Below are positions 1 to 8,952 of a stretch of DNA of 64,000 nucleotides, piece by piece. The notes beneath the pieces were generated by a model. It saw only the letters and a list, made by a program, of their open reading frames with translations, had not been told where the DNA came from and made no database searches. Position numbers and translations under genes: made by a program. Origin of the DNA: Stenotrophomonas mori (lineage in GTDB: Bacteria > Pseudomonadota > Gammaproteobacteria > Xanthomonadales > Xanthomonadaceae); assembly GCF_023556335.1 (NCBI RefSeq), contig NZ_JAIKTS010000001.1, positions 1,302,001 to 1,366,000 of the forward strand, given 5' to 3'. Position 1 is the first letter of the stretch; every line of letters begins with the position of its first letter.

Positions 1-374
1 GCGAGATCCAGGGCCTGGTGACGATCAGCGACCTGATGGGCGCGGTGGTCGGCCGCCTGCAGGCACCGGAGAACAGCGACGAGGATGCGCTGATGGTGGT
101 CCGCGAGGACGGCTCGCTGCTGATCGACGGTTCGCTGCCGGTGGACGACCTGCGCGAATTGATGGGCGGCGTGGAACTGCCCGACGCCGAGGAAGGCGAC
201 TACTACACCCTGGCCGGGATGTGCATGCACTTCTTCGGCCGCATTCCGCACACCGGCGAGTATTTCGACTGGGCCGGCTGGCGCATCGAGATCGTCGACC
301 TGGACGGCGCCCGCATCGACAAGCTGCTGCTGCGCAGGCTGCCCGAAGAAGACGCCGATGACATCACCGGCTGA
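1..374 (+). CDS. HlyC/CorC-family protein, C-terminal part (5' end outside window)
   Basis: The gene enters from the left edge in the frame starting at base 3 and ends at a TGA at 372-374. The visible ~123 residues start inside the second CBS domain (QGLVTISDLMGAVVG) and continue into a transporter-associated (CorC_HlyC) C-terminal domain, in which acidic stretches alternate with short strands and the end reads WRIEIVDLDGARIDKLLLRR. The family consists of membrane or membrane-linked proteins, some tied to Mg2+/Co2+ efflux; the membrane DUF21 part would lie upstream, so whether this is the long (TlyC-like) or short (CorC-like) form cannot be decided. It overlaps the ExoD gene by 17 bp, which suggests translational coupling. 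Confidence 0.8.
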   Translation, partial: EIQGLVTISDLMGAVVGRLQAPENSDEDALMVVREDGSLLIDGSLPVDDLRELMGGVELPDAEEGDYYTLAGMCMHFFGRIPHTGEYFDWAGWRIEIVDLDGARIDKLLLRRLPEEDADDITG

Positions 375-1023
375 CGGAGAGCACGTCCCCGGCGCGGCCC
401 CCGCCTACCGCAACGAGGGCATCCGTACCCTGCTGGCGATGTTCGAGCAGGGTGACCCGGGCGAACAACAGCCGCTGGGCGGGATCCTCCGGGGGCTGCA
501 GGAAAGCGCGTTCGGCGTATTCCTGTTCGTCGCCATCCTGCCCTCGTTCATCCCCATTCCCGGCATCGGCGGAGCCGTCAGCGGGCCGCTGGTGCTGTTG
601 ATCGGCCTGCAGATGATGGCCGGCCTGTCGCGCCCCTGGGTGCCGGGCTTCATCGCCCGGCGCGGCCCGAAGCGCGGCACCGTGCACCGCTTCCTGGGCC
701 GCATCGAGCGGCCGCTGCGGCGCCTGGACCGGATGCTCAAGCCCCGGCTGCAGTTGCTGGTGGCGCCACTGCCGGCACGCGCCTTCACCGGCCTGCTGCT
801 GCTCTTGGTCGGCATCCTGCTGTCGCTGCCGATCCCCTTCACCAATTACCTGTTCGGCTTCCAGCTGCTGCTGTTCGCCCTGGCGCTGATCGAACGCGAC
901 GGCGCGCTGATGCTGTTCAACTGGGTTGCCGCCATCGCCGCCGTGCTGTTCTTCGGAGTCGGCTCGGGGCAGCTGGTCGGCCACACCGTCGACCTGTTCC
1001 AGCGCTGGAGCGGCAGCCTGTAG
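358..1023 (+). CDS. exoD: ExoD-family exopolysaccharide synthesis protein
   Basis: A 221-aa membrane protein. After a ~40-residue soluble start come hydrophobic segments at about 55-95, 135-175 and 180-205 with the family-typical ILPSFIPIPGIGG and LSLPIPFTNYLFG stretches, rich in Pro and Gly at membrane borders. ExoD was named for an exopolysaccharide and nodule-invasion phenotype in Sinorhizobium; its biochemical function is not known. Start and stop overlap the preceding gene by 17 bp, so the two are probably co-transcribed. The stop codon forms the first bases of a GTAG-type repeat. Family assignment is firm, function is not. Confidence 0.85.
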   Translation: MTSPADGEHVPGAAPAYRNEGIRTLLAMFEQGDPGEQQPLGGILRGLQESAFGVFLFVAILPSFIPIPGIGGAVSGPLVLLIGLQMMAGLSRPWVPGFIARRGPKRGTVHRFLGRIERPLRRLDRMLKPRLQLLVAPLPARAFTGLLLLLVGILLSLPIPFTNYLFGFQLLLFALALIERDGALMLFNWVAAIAAVLFFGVGSGQLVGHTVDLFQRWSGSL

Positions 1024-1188
1024 CGCCGGGCCATGCCCGGCGGAGGCATTCTCGGCAAAGCGCCAGCGGGGCACGGCCCCGCTCTACAGGGTCGGCCCCC
1101 GCGGTAGCGCCGGGCCATGCCCGGCGGAAGCATTCCCGGCGAAGCGCCAGCGGGGCACGGCCCCGCTCTACAGGGTCGGCCCCCGCGC
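1021..1188. repeat. Two tandem 84-bp copies of a GTAG-type palindromic repeat
   Basis: Copy one runs 1021-1104 and copy two 1105-1188, with only a few differences. Each starts TAGCGCCGGGC and holds two hairpins: GCCGGGC-cat-GCCCGGC near its start and GCGGGGC-acg-GCCCCGC followed by TCTAC near its middle. The GTAG...CTAC ends and GC-rich stems match the REP-like GTAG (SMAG) elements described in Stenotrophomonas and relatives. The pair fills the space between exoD and the convergent oxidoreductase gene, where it can act as an RNA stem-loop at both 3' ends. No RAYT transposase is present in the window. Confidence 0.85.
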
Positions 1189-1229
1189 GTGCTCGGCGGG
1201 ATGGGCCGCACTGCCGCGGGCTTACAGCC

Positions 1230-2219
1230 TCAGTGCCGTGCCCGCCAGGCCTGCATCGCCAGCTCGAACGAACGCAGCCGTGCGGCATGGTCGAAGATGT
1301 TGGCGGTAAGCATCATCTCGTCCGGGCGGTGGCGCGCGGCGAAGGCCGCCAGGCCCTCGCCGACCTGCGCCGGGTCGCCCAGCACGGTGCAGGCCAGCGC
1401 CCGTTCCACCCCCGCTTTCTCATGCGGCTCCCAGAACGCTTCGATGTCCTCGACCGGCGGCGGGATCCGTCCCGGCCGGCCACGCCGCAGGTTGACGAAG
1501 CTCTGCTGCTGGGTGGTGAACAAGCGCCGCGACTCGGCTTCCGATGCGCTGGCCACGACATTCAACGCGAGCATCGCCCACGGGGCCTGCAGCCGCGCGG
1601 ACGGCCGGAAATCGCGACGGTACAGCGCCAGCGCTTCATCCATCGCCTCCGGCGCGAAGTGCGATGCGAATGCGAACGGCAGCCCCAAGGCGGCCGACAG
1701 GCGCGCACTGAACAGGCTGGAGCCCAGCAGCCATACCGGCACCTCGACCCCGCCGCCCGGCACCGCCTGGACCGCCTGCCCGGGTTGCACCGGCTCGAAG
1801 TAGTGCAGCAGCTCGCCCACGTCCTGCGGGAACTGGTCGGCGCTGTCGAAATAGCGGCGCAGCGCGCGGGCCGTGGCCTGGTCCGTGCCCGGTGCGCGTC
1901 CCAGGCCCAGGTCGATCCGCCCCGGGTACAGCGACGCCAGCGTGCCGAACTGCTCGGCCACCTGCAGCGGCGAGTGGTTGGGCAGCATGATGCCGCCGGC
2001 TCCGACCCGGATGGTCGACGTGCCGCCGGCGACATGGCCGATCAGCACCGAGGTCGCGGCGCTGGCGATGCCCGGCATGTTGTGGTGTTCGGCCAGCCAA
2101 TAGCGGCGGTAGCCGCAGCGCTCGGCATGCTGCGCCAGACCGAGCATGTGGGCGAAGGCCTGGCCCGGCGTGGCGCCTTCGCAGACCGGCGCGAGGTCGA
2201 GGACGGAAAGAGGAATCAT
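1230..2219 (-). CDS. LLM-class flavin-dependent oxidoreductase (luciferase-like)
   Basis: A 329-aa protein with the bacterial luciferase-like TIM-barrel pattern: [12 protein letters not shown] at the N terminus, AEHHNMPG at about 45-52 (the His-rich flavin-side motif), [12 protein letters not shown] at about 75-86 and [14 protein letters not shown] at about 103-116. Members use reduced flavin (FMNH2 or F420) to oxidise small molecules; this YhbW/MsnO8-like subgroup has no fixed substrate. I chose ATG 2219 because the family's conserved start begins right there; the frame stays open far upstream without homology. Convergent with exoD across the GTAG repeats. Confidence 0.88.
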   Translation of the reverse strand: MIPLSVLDLAPVCEGATPGQAFAHMLGLAQHAERCGYRRYWLAEHHNMPGIASAATSVLIGHVAGGTSTIRVGAGGIMLPNHSPLQVAEQFGTLASLYPGRIDLGLGRAPGTDQATARALRRYFDSADQFPQDVGELLHYFEPVQPGQAVQAVPGGGVEVPVWLLGSSLFSARLSAALGLPFAFASHFAPEAMDEALALYRRDFRPSARLQAPWAMLALNVVASASEAESRRLFTTQQQSFVNLRRGRPGRIPPPVEDIEAFWEPHEKAGVERALACTVLGDPAQVGEGLAAFAARHRPDEMMLTANIFDHAARLRSFELAMQAWRARH

Positions 2220-2421
2220 GCGGCGGCTTCCAACGGAGGATGGGCAGGACATGGGGGACGCCTGGCAGTTTCCCATGCCGGCGCGGGCACCAGGAGCCGG
2301 ACACTGTTTTCCGGCGGGTCTTCCCGCCACGCCAGCACGGGTACGCGGCACCCGGCGGCATTGCCGGCCTTCCCCTGCATCAGCGCTCCGGCAGGATCGC
2401 CCTGGCGGCCCGCGCAGCGGC

Positions 2422-3168
2422 TCAGGGCACCCCGTCGTCCACCAGCGGCCGCAGCTCGGGATCCAGCGCCACCCGCTCGTCGAACACGAAGCAGCGGCCT
2501 TCGTAGCCCTCGCCGCCGACCTCCTCGAAATAGCCCAGGATGCCGCCATCCAGCTGCAGCACGTTGTCCATGCCGTCGTTGCGCATCCACAGCGCGGCCT
2601 TCTCGCAACGGATTCCCCCGGTGCAGAAGCTGACCACGGTGGCATCGGCCAGGGCCGCGCGGTGCGGTTCCAGCGCGGCCGGCAGATCGGTGAAACGGAC
2701 GATGGGCAGGGTCAGGGCACCGGCGAAGGTGCCATGCTCGAACTCCTGCACGTTGCGGGTATCGAGCATCACCACGCGCCGGCCGCGGTCGTCATGGCCC
2801 TGACGCAGCCAGCGCCGCAGCGTGGCCGGGGCCACCGCCGGTGCCCGCGGGTGCGCCAGCGGCTGGCCGGCTTCGCGGCGGAAACTGATGATCTCCGGCT
2901 TGACCTTGGCCTTGAGCCGCGCGAACGGCTGCCTGCGGCTGTGGCTGTACTTCACCCGCATGCCGGCGAAGCGCGCGTCCGCCTCCAGCTCGGCGTAGAA
3001 GGCGTCGATGCCGTCGCGGTCACCGGCCAGGAACAGGTTGATGCCCTCGTCCGCGACCAGCACCGTGCCGCGCAGCGCCAGCGCTTCGGCGCGCGCATAC
3101 AGGCGCGCGGCCAAGGCCTCGGGATCGGAGACCGGGGTGAAGTGGTAGGCGGCGGTGTTGGCGATCAT
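2422..3168 (-). CDS. trhO: tRNA uridine(34) hydroxylase, rhodanese family
   Basis: A 248-aa protein. The N-terminal ~100 residues form the acylphosphatase-like domain of the UPF0176/YceA family ([28 protein letters not shown]), followed by a rhodanese domain with [13 protein letters not shown] and the active loop [10 protein letters not shown] near residues 180-190. TrhO makes 5-hydroxyuridine at the wobble position of several tRNAs under aerobic growth. It is somewhat shorter than E. coli TrhO (350 aa), having only a short tail after the rhodanese domain, as is usual for xanthomonad orthologues. About 200 bp of unassigned sequence separates it from the downstream oxidoreductase gene. Confidence 0.9.
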   Translation of the reverse strand: MIANTAAYHFTPVSDPEALAARLYARAEALALRGTVLVADEGINLFLAGDRDGIDAFYAELEADARFAGMRVKYSHSRRQPFARLKAKVKPEIISFRREAGQPLAHPRAPAVAPATLRRWLRQGHDDRGRRVVMLDTRNVQEFEHGTFAGALTLPIVRFTDLPAALEPHRAALADATVVSFCTGGIRCEKAALWMRNDGMDNVLQLDGGILGYFEEVGGEGYEGRCFVFDERVALDPELRPLVDDGVP

Positions 3169-3195
3169 GCCGGCATTTTACGCCGTCGCCGCGGC

Positions 3196-3561
3196 TCAGC
3201 CGCGCAGCAGCATGAAAGGCAGCAGCACCAGCGCCGCGGCCGCCAGCATGCCCAGCAGCACCGCGACCACGTACAGCGGCCGCTGCCGCAGCAGCGAGCC
3301 GAAGGTTTCCGCGGTCCCGTCGCGCAGCGCCGCCGCGCGCTCGGCGCGCATGCGCTGCGAACGCCCGGCCTGGTAGTCGGCCATCAGCGCCTTCGCGCGC
3401 GGATGCTCCTCGTGGTCGCGCAGCCAGAGGCCGCCGCTGGAAATCCCCCACGGACTGGGTTCGGTGCGGTACCAGGCGATGCCATGGCGGTCGAGCAGCT
3501 CGCCGACCTCCCGGCTTTCGTCCTCGCCGACATTGCGCAGGTTGAGCAGCAGCTTGGCCAT
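3196..3561 (-). CDS. DUF6164-family small membrane protein
   Basis: A 121-aa protein with a soluble N-terminal ~85 residues (MAKLLLNLRNVGEDE, then SPWGISSGGLWLRD, ALMADYQ) and one C-terminal transmembrane stretch at about 94-118 (LYVVAVLLGMLAAAALVLL). The DEADDV/GISxGGxW pattern fits DUF6164, common in Xanthomonadaceae, of unknown function; the soluble half resembles small ferredoxin-like DUF2007-type domains. ATG 3561 is preferred over the GTG one codon earlier. It lies 27 bp upstream of trhO on the same strand and may share its transcript. No motif suggests an enzyme. Confidence 0.7.
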   Translation of the reverse strand: MAKLLLNLRNVGEDESREVGELLDRHGIAWYRTEPSPWGISSGGLWLRDHEEHPRAKALMADYQAGRSQRMRAERAAALRDGTAETFGSLLRQRPLYVVAVLLGMLAAAALVLLPFMLLRG

Positions 3562-3719
3562 CACGCCATGATACCCGCTGGCGATGCGCTACCCTTGCGC
3601 ACCGCATGCGCGAGCCCGCGCAGGACCGCCGCCCTTCGTGCGCGGCGGTTCCGCTTCGCCGGCTCCCGCTACCCGCCTGCCGCCCGCACCGCCGCGGGCC
3701 CCTCGACCTGGAGTCCACC

Positions 3720-4151
3720 ATGCGCCGCCTGTTCGCCCCGCTGCTGCTGTCCCTGCTCGCCGCCGGCTGCACCCCGCCCGGCCCCCCGCCGGGAGGCAGC
3801 ATCGCCACCTTCGAGCGCATCGACAGCGTGACCGGCACCGGCGCCGAGGCCGTTCCCGGCAGCAAGGTCACCGTGCACTACAGCGGCTGGCTCTACGACG
3901 AGCGTGCCACCGACAGGCACGGCAGGAAATTCGACAGTTCGCTCGACCGCGGCGAGCCGTTCAGCTTCAACCTCGGCGAGAAGCAGGTCATCCGCGGTTG
4001 GGACGAGGGCGTCGCCGGAATGAAGGTGGGCGGCAAGCGCACCTTGATGATCCCGCCCGACCACGGGTACGGCAACCGCCGCACCGGCCCGATCCCCGCC
4101 GGCTCCTCGCTGGTGTTCGATGTCGAACTGCTCGATGTGCAGCCCCGCTGA
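3720..4151 (+). CDS. FKBP-type peptidyl-prolyl isomerase, lipoprotein
   Basis: A 143-aa protein. Residues 1-17 are a short lipoprotein signal (MRRLFAPLLLSLLAAGC, lipid on Cys17), followed by a Pro/Gly linker and one FKBP domain from about 35 to the end: VTVHYSGWLYD, KFDSSLDRGEPFSFNLG, VIRGWDEGVAGMKVGGKRT and the closing SSLVFDVELLDV. All hallmark active-site aromatics are visible. It probably catalyses Xaa-Pro isomerisation in the periplasm, anchored to a membrane. The frame is open ~110 bp further upstream, but the lipoprotein signal fixes the start. Its end overlaps the next gene, so the two are likely coupled. Confidence 0.9.
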   Translation: MRRLFAPLLLSLLAAGCTPPGPPPGGSIATFERIDSVTGTGAEAVPGSKVTVHYSGWLYDERATDRHGRKFDSSLDRGEPFSFNLGEKQVIRGWDEGVAGMKVGGKRTLMIPPDHGYGNRRTGPIPAGSSLVFDVELLDVQPR

Positions 4152-5382
4152 ACCCGGCCCCGGACAGAAGCGTGTCGCGGTCGTCGGCGGTGGCCCCGCC
4201 GGGCTGTTCGCCGCCGAGCGGCTGCGCGCGGCGGGCCTGTCGGTGGACCTGTACGAGGCCAAGGGCTCGCCCGGGCGCAAGTTCCTGATCGCGGGCAAGG
4301 GCGGCCTGAACCTCACCCACGGCGAACCGCGTCCCCAGTTCGACCTCCGCTACCGCGAACGCGCAGCCACGGTGGCCGGATGGCTGGACGGCTTCGACGC
4401 CGATGCCCTGCGCCACTGGGCACGGGGCCTGGGCGTGGACACCTATGTCGGCAGCTCCGGGCGTGTATTCCCGCTGGACCGCAAGGCCGCGCCGCTGCTG
4501 CGCGGCTGGGTGCGGCGGCTGAAGGAACAGGGCGTGCGCTTCCACGTCCAGCACCGCTGGCTGGGCTGGAGCGGCGACGGCACGCTGCGCATGCAGACCG
4601 GCGACGGCGAGACCCGCGTATCCGCCGACGCCACCGTGCTGGCCCTGGGCGGCGGCAGCTGGCCGGAGCTCGGTTCCGACGGCCTGTGGGTGGAAACGCT
4701 GCGCACGCGCAGCGTGGACGTCGCCCCCCTGCAGCCGGCCAACTGCGGTTTCGACATCGACTGGAGCGCGCACCTGCGCCAGCAGCATGCCGGCCGCCCA
4801 CTCAAGCCGGTGATCGCGCACTGGCGCGACCTGCAGGGCACCCCGCGGCACCTGCAGGGCGAGTGCGTGATCAGCGCCTACGGCATCGAAGGCAGCCTGG
4901 TCTACGCCATCGCCGCCGACCTGCGCGAGACCATCGCCCGCGACGGCCATGCGCTGCTGGAACTGGACCTGGTGCCCGGCCGCGACGCGGCGCGGTTGCA
5001 TGCCGACCTGTCGCGCCCGCGCCGCGGGCGCAGCTTCGGCGAACACCTGCGCCGCGTCACCGGCATCGACGCTGCCAAGGCCGCGCTGGTGTTCGAGGTT
5101 CTCGGCAAGGACGCCGGCAACGACCCCGACGCGGTGGCGCGTACCCTCAAGCACCTGCCGCTGCGCCTGCTGCGGCCAAGACCGATGGCCGAAACCATCA
5201 GCACCGCGGGCGGCGTGCGCCTGGACGCCCTGGACGCGAAGCTGATGCTGCATGCCCTGCCGGGGGTCTTCTGTGCCGGCGAGATGCTCGACTGGGAAGC
5301 GCCGACCGGCGGCTACCTGCTCACCGCCTGCTATGCCAGCGCGCTGCGCGCGGCCGAGGGCGTGGTCGAATGGCTGCGCTGA
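4135..5382 (+). CDS. NAD(P)/FAD-dependent oxidoreductase, TIGR03862/HI0933-like flavoprotein
   Basis: About 415 aa. The FAD-binding motif is at the N terminus (VAVVGGGPAGLFAAERL), followed by GRKFLIAGKGGLNLTH (the HI0933-family signature), ATVLALGGGSWPELGSDG, and near the end AETISTAGGVRLDALD and GVFCAGEMLDWEAPTGGY with the second FAD contact. The physiological substrate of this family is unknown. ATG 4135 overlaps the FKBP gene by 17 bp; ATG 4120, five codons earlier, is equally possible, and neither has a strong ribosome-binding site, as expected for a coupled gene. Confidence 0.87.
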   Translation: MCSPAEPGPGQKRVAVVGGGPAGLFAAERLRAAGLSVDLYEAKGSPGRKFLIAGKGGLNLTHGEPRPQFDLRYRERAATVAGWLDGFDADALRHWARGLGVDTYVGSSGRVFPLDRKAAPLLRGWVRRLKEQGVRFHVQHRWLGWSGDGTLRMQTGDGETRVSADATVLALGGGSWPELGSDGLWVETLRTRSVDVAPLQPANCGFDIDWSAHLRQQHAGRPLKPVIAHWRDLQGTPRHLQGECVISAYGIEGSLVYAIAADLRETIARDGHALLELDLVPGRDAARLHADLSRPRRGRSFGEHLRRVTGIDAAKAALVFEVLGKDAGNDPDAVARTLKHLPLRLLRPRPMAETISTAGGVRLDALDAKLMLHALPGVFCAGEMLDWEAPTGGYLLTACYASALRAAEGVVEWLR

Positions 5383-5430
5383 CCGCGTCCCTGTGGATGC
5401 GGATACGGCATGGCGCTGCCTGCGACGTCC

Positions 5431-5604
5431 CAGCGGGGCATGGCCCCGCTCTACACCATGGCACCGGGCAAGGCTCGGCCAGCGACGCTCCGGCGGGGCA
5501 CGGCCCCGCCCTACAGGACGGCCGGGCTCCGTAGCGCCGGGCACCGCCCGGCGGGGCGCGGCCGGTGAGGTACCGGCGGGACGTGGCCCCGCCCTGCAGG
5601 GGAA
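5431..5604. repeat. Cluster of four GTAG-type palindromic repeats
   Basis: Four related hairpins stand in a row between convergent genes: GCGGGGC-atg-GCCCCGC then TCTAC (5433-5454), GGCGGGGC-acg-GCCCCGCC then CTAC (5492-5514), GTAG then CGCCGGGC-acc-GCCCGGCG (5531-5552) and a decayed copy with GGCGGGACGTGGCCCCGCC (5575-5593). They share the stem and GTAG/CTAC edges with the 1021-1188 repeat, so both clusters belong to one family. The 5383-5620 spacer holds nothing else I can recognise. Confidence 0.8.
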
Positions 5605-5620
5605 GGCACGCGGGCCGGGA

Positions 5621-7243
5621 TCAGCGCAGCTTGCTTCCACGCAGCGCGGCGATGCGCCCCGGCGGGTCGAACGAATCGCTGCGGGCGTCGGCCCAGTACT
5701 CGCGGAACACCGCGTGGCCCGGCACCCGGTCCAGCAACTCGCCCGGTGCCAGGTAGCGGTACAGCGTCGCCATCGAACGGATCTCGCTCGGCGACACCCG
5801 GCGCAGGATGTGCTCGGGTCCCAGCTCGGACGGATCGTCCAGGCCGGCTGCGCCCAGCAGGTCGCGCAGCGCGCGCAGGGTGTTCTCGTGGAAGTTGCGC
5901 ACGCGCTCGGCCTTGTCGGTCGGGTCCAGGTGGCGCCACCGGCTCGGGTCCTGCGTGGCGATGCCGGTCGGGCACTTGTCGTTGTGGCAACTCAGCGACT
6001 GGATGCAGCCCAGCGCGAACATGAACCCACGTCCGGCATTGCACCAGTCGGCGCCCAGCGCGATGGTGCGCGCGATGTCGAATGCACTGGTCACCTTGCC
6101 GGCCGCACCGATGCGGATGCGCTCGCGCAGGTTCAACCCCACCAGGGTGTTGTGCACCAGGATCAGCGCTTCGTTCATCGGCACGCCGACATGGTCGATG
6201 AACTCGGCCGGCGACGCGCCGGTGCCGCCCTCGGCCCCGTCGACCACGATGAAGTCCGGCAGCAGTCCGGTCTCGTGCATGGCCTTGGCGATCCCGAACC
6301 ATTCCCAGGGATGGCCGATGGCCAGCTTGAAGCCCACCGGCTTGCCGCCGGACAGCTCCCGCAGCCGCGCCACGAAGCGCAGCAGTTCCACCGGCGTGGA
6401 GAACGCCGAGTGCCGCGACGGCGACACACAGTCCACCCCCATCGGCACGCCGCGGGTGACGGAGATCTCCGCGCTGACCTTGGCCGCCGGCAGCACGCCG
6501 CCGTGGCCGGGCTTGGCGCCCTGCGAGAGCTTGATCTCGATCATCTTGACCTGCTCCAGGTGCGCGTTCTCGATGAAACGCTCCTCGCTGAAGCGGCCGT
6601 GCTCGTCGCGGCAGCCGAAATAGCCCGATCCGATCTCCCACACCAGGTCGCCATTGTGTTCGCGGTGGTAGGGCGAGATCGAGCCTTCGCCGGTGTCGTG
6701 GTAGAAGCGCCCCATCTCCGCACCCCGGTTCAACGCGCGGATGGCGTTGGCCGACAGCGACCCGAAGCTCATCGCGGAGATGTTGAACACGCTGGCCGAA
6801 TACGGCTGTGCGCAATGCGGGCCGATCACCACGCGGAAATCATGATGGGCGATGCTGGTCGGCGCCATCGAGTGGTTGATCCACTCGTAGTCCACCGCGT
6901 AGGTGCTGCGCAGGGTACCGAACGGCACCACGTCCATCACGTTGCGCGCACGTTGGTAGATCAGCTGCCGCTGCTGGCGCGAGAACGGCACGTCGTCCAG
7001 GTCGCTCTGCACGAAGTACTGGCGGATTTCCGGACCGATGGACTCGAAGCCGTAGCGGAAGTGCGCCAGCACCGGGTAGTTGCGCCGCAGCACGCTGCGC
7101 CGCTGCAGCACGTCCCACGTGCCGAGCAGGGCCATCACGCCGAACAGGCCGACGCCCCAGTACCAGGCGGGCCAGCGCTCGGCCAGCGCCAGCGACACCG
7201 GCAACAGGGCCAGTGCCAGTACATAGACCAGATAACGATGCAT
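5621..7243 (-). CDS. FMN-binding glutamate synthase family protein
   Basis: A 540-aa protein. Two hydrophobic segments (about 4-20 and 25-43) precede the FMN-binding barrel of the glutamate-synthase large subunit: AMSFGSLSANAIRALNRGA, EGSISPYHR, KLSQGAKPGHGG, VDGAEGGTGASP and AGRGFMFALGCIQ, then CHNDKCPTGIATQ with the Fe-S cysteines. Unlike true GltB there is no amidotransferase domain and no GXGXG repeat domain, so glutamine-dependent glutamate synthesis is unlikely. These membrane-anchored GltS-like proteins are common and uncharacterised. It sits 30 bp downstream of the TviB gene on the same strand. Confidence 0.88.
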   Translation of the reverse strand: MHRYLVYVLALALLPVSLALAERWPAWYWGVGLFGVMALLGTWDVLQRRSVLRRNYPVLAHFRYGFESIGPEIRQYFVQSDLDDVPFSRQQRQLIYQRARNVMDVVPFGTLRSTYAVDYEWINHSMAPTSIAHHDFRVVIGPHCAQPYSASVFNISAMSFGSLSANAIRALNRGAEMGRFYHDTGEGSISPYHREHNGDLVWEIGSGYFGCRDEHGRFSEERFIENAHLEQVKMIEIKLSQGAKPGHGGVLPAAKVSAEISVTRGVPMGVDCVSPSRHSAFSTPVELLRFVARLRELSGGKPVGFKLAIGHPWEWFGIAKAMHETGLLPDFIVVDGAEGGTGASPAEFIDHVGVPMNEALILVHNTLVGLNLRERIRIGAAGKVTSAFDIARTIALGADWCNAGRGFMFALGCIQSLSCHNDKCPTGIATQDPSRWRHLDPTDKAERVRNFHENTLRALRDLLGAAGLDDPSELGPEHILRRVSPSEIRSMATLYRYLAPGELLDRVPGHAVFREYWADARSDSFDPPGRIAALRGSKLR

Positions 7244-7273
7244 TGCCGTCCTCGCGACCGAGAGTAAAGAATT

Positions 7274-8563
7274 CTACAGGCGGTCGTCGACCGCCTGGCG
7301 TGGCCACACCGACTTCACGTCGTAGACCACCATGTCCGCGGTGCCGAGCGCGCGTATCTGCGCCGCGTCCAGGCTGCGGAACTGGCGGTGCGCCACCGCC
7401 AGCACCACCGCGTCGTAGCGTGCCGGTACCGGCGCCTCGACCAGCGCCACGCCCGCTTCGCGCCGGGCGTCGTCCGGATCGGCCCACGGATCGAACGCGT
7501 CGACCGCGGCGCCCTCCCCGGCCAGCCGTTGCGCCAGGTCCAGCGCACGGCTGTTGCGCAGGTCGGGGCAGTCCTCCTTGAAGGTGACGCCCAGCACCAG
7601 CACCTTCGCACCGCGCAGCGGCTTGCCCTTGCCCGCCAGCAGCGCCTCCACCCGCGCGGCCACGTGCGCGACCACGCGGTTGTTGACCTGCCGCGCGGTA
7701 TGGATCAGGTCCGGGTGGTAGCCCACGCTCTCGGACTTGTGCAGCAGGTAATACGGGTCCACGCCGATGCAGTGGCCGCCGACCATGCCGGGCCGGAACG
7801 GCAGGAAGTTCCACTTGGTGCCGGCCGCCTCGAGCACATCCAGCGTATCGATGCCGAGCCGGTCGAAGATCAGCGCCAGCTCGTTGACCAGCGCGATGTT
7901 CACATCGCGCTGGATGTTCTCCACCACCTTGGCGGCCTCGGCCACCCGCAGCGACGGTGCGCGCCAGGTGCCGGCGGCGATGATCCGCCGGTACAGCGCG
8001 TCCACCACCTCGGCCGCCGCGGGCGTCGAGCCGGAGGTGATCTTGCGGATGTCGGGCAGGCGCCGCTGGCGGTCGCCGGGATTGATCCGCTCCGGACTGT
8101 AGCCGCACCAGAAATCCTGGTTGAAGCGCAGGCCCGACCCCTGCTCCAGCAGCGGCACGCAGACCTCTTCGGTGGTGCCCGGATAGACCGTGGATTCGTA
8201 GACCACCAGATCACCGCGCTTGAGCACGCCGGCAATCGCCTGGCTGGCGCGCCGCAACGGCTCGAGGTCCGGCTGCTCCCAGGCATCGATGGGCGTGGGC
8301 ACGGTGACGATGAAGACATTGCAGTGCGCCAGCTCCGCCACCTCGCCGGCATAGCGCAGGCATCCGGCCGCGGCCAGTTCGTCGGCACCCAGCTCGCGGG
8401 TACGGTCGTGGCCCTCGCGCAGCTCCGCCACGCGCGCCGGGTCGGTGTCGTAGCCCAGGGTATCCAGCGTCCGGCCGAACTCCACCGCCAACGGCAGGCC
8501 GACATAGCCCAGGCCGATGAGGGCGATGCGCGGCGCACTGGCTGCGGAAATCTCGGCGCTCAT
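7274..8563 (-). CDS. tviB: UDP-N-acetylglucosamine 6-dehydrogenase, Vi-type (TviB)
   Basis: A 429-aa nucleotide-sugar dehydrogenase. The Rossmann start IALIGLGYVGLPLAVEFG, the catalytic ESTVYPGTTEEV, the substrate stretch NPGDRQRRLPDI, and GGHCIGVDPYYL with the active Cys all fit the TviB/WbpO branch, which oxidises UDP-GlcNAc (or GalNAc) to the uronic acid for capsule, Vi antigen or O-antigen. The C-terminal domain contains VLGVTFKEDCPDLRNS. I prefer ATG 8563; an in-frame ATG at 8584 would add seven residues. No other surface-polysaccharide gene is next to it, so its end product cannot be named from context. Confidence 0.88.
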   Translation of the reverse strand: MSAEISAASAPRIALIGLGYVGLPLAVEFGRTLDTLGYDTDPARVAELREGHDRTRELGADELAAAGCLRYAGEVAELAHCNVFIVTVPTPIDAWEQPDLEPLRRASQAIAGVLKRGDLVVYESTVYPGTTEEVCVPLLEQGSGLRFNQDFWCGYSPERINPGDRQRRLPDIRKITSGSTPAAAEVVDALYRRIIAAGTWRAPSLRVAEAAKVVENIQRDVNIALVNELALIFDRLGIDTLDVLEAAGTKWNFLPFRPGMVGGHCIGVDPYYLLHKSESVGYHPDLIHTARQVNNRVVAHVAARVEALLAGKGKPLRGAKVLVLGVTFKEDCPDLRNSRALDLAQRLAGEGAAVDAFDPWADPDDARREAGVALVEAPVPARYDAVVLAVAHRQFRSLDAAQIRALGTADMVVYDVKSVWPRQAVDDRL

Positions 8564-8586
8564 TCCATCCACTCGAAGTTGCATGC

Positions 8587-8599
8587 TGGTGCCCGGGGC
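8587..8599. repeat. 13-bp direct copy of the tRNA-Leu 3' end (candidate att remnant)
   Basis: The sequence TGGTGCCCGGGGC here is identical and in the same orientation to 9304-9316, the CCA and acceptor end of tRNA-Leu. The two copies bracket 8600-9303, which contains only the small secreted gene at 8953. This is the pattern left by integration into a tRNA 3' end, but no integrase is present and the match is short and GC-rich, so chance is not excluded. Confidence 0.4.
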
Positions 8600-8952
8600 T
8601 GAGACTGGCCGACATTGTCCCCGTCCGCCTTCAGGTCATGACACCGAAGCAGTGTATCAAGGCTTGCACGCGCTTCGACGTTCCGCTGAAGCCACGAATG
8701 GCTGGTTCCAGACCCTCATGCTCGCGAGAGGATGCCTTGCAGGTGCGGAGCACAGCATCATGTCGGCGCGACCGGAGTGACCGCGGGACGTAGCGGATTG
8801 CCGATTGCAAGGAGATATGACACGCCAGTCAGACTACGTGGACACTCATCGTGGGAGGGACATGATCCCGCTGTCCTCGCCGCCCTCGCCGGGACGGCGA
8901 CATGAATGTGTGGTTTGATGCATATCCCCCACCTAACAGTGAGGAGTTCCGA
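8600..8952. other. Gene-free stretch upstream of the small secreted protein
   Basis: About 350 bp with no supported reading frame on either strand. Its base composition is visibly less GC-rich than the neighbouring genes. It contains the promoter regions for tviB (leftwards) and for the gene at 8953 (rightwards), but no hexamer pair convincing enough to name. Confidence 0.6.

Noticed and set aside
1021-1188. Tandem repeats considered as a CRISPR array
   Set aside because: The copies are adjacent with no unique spacers, and each unit is itself two palindromes; no cas gene is present.
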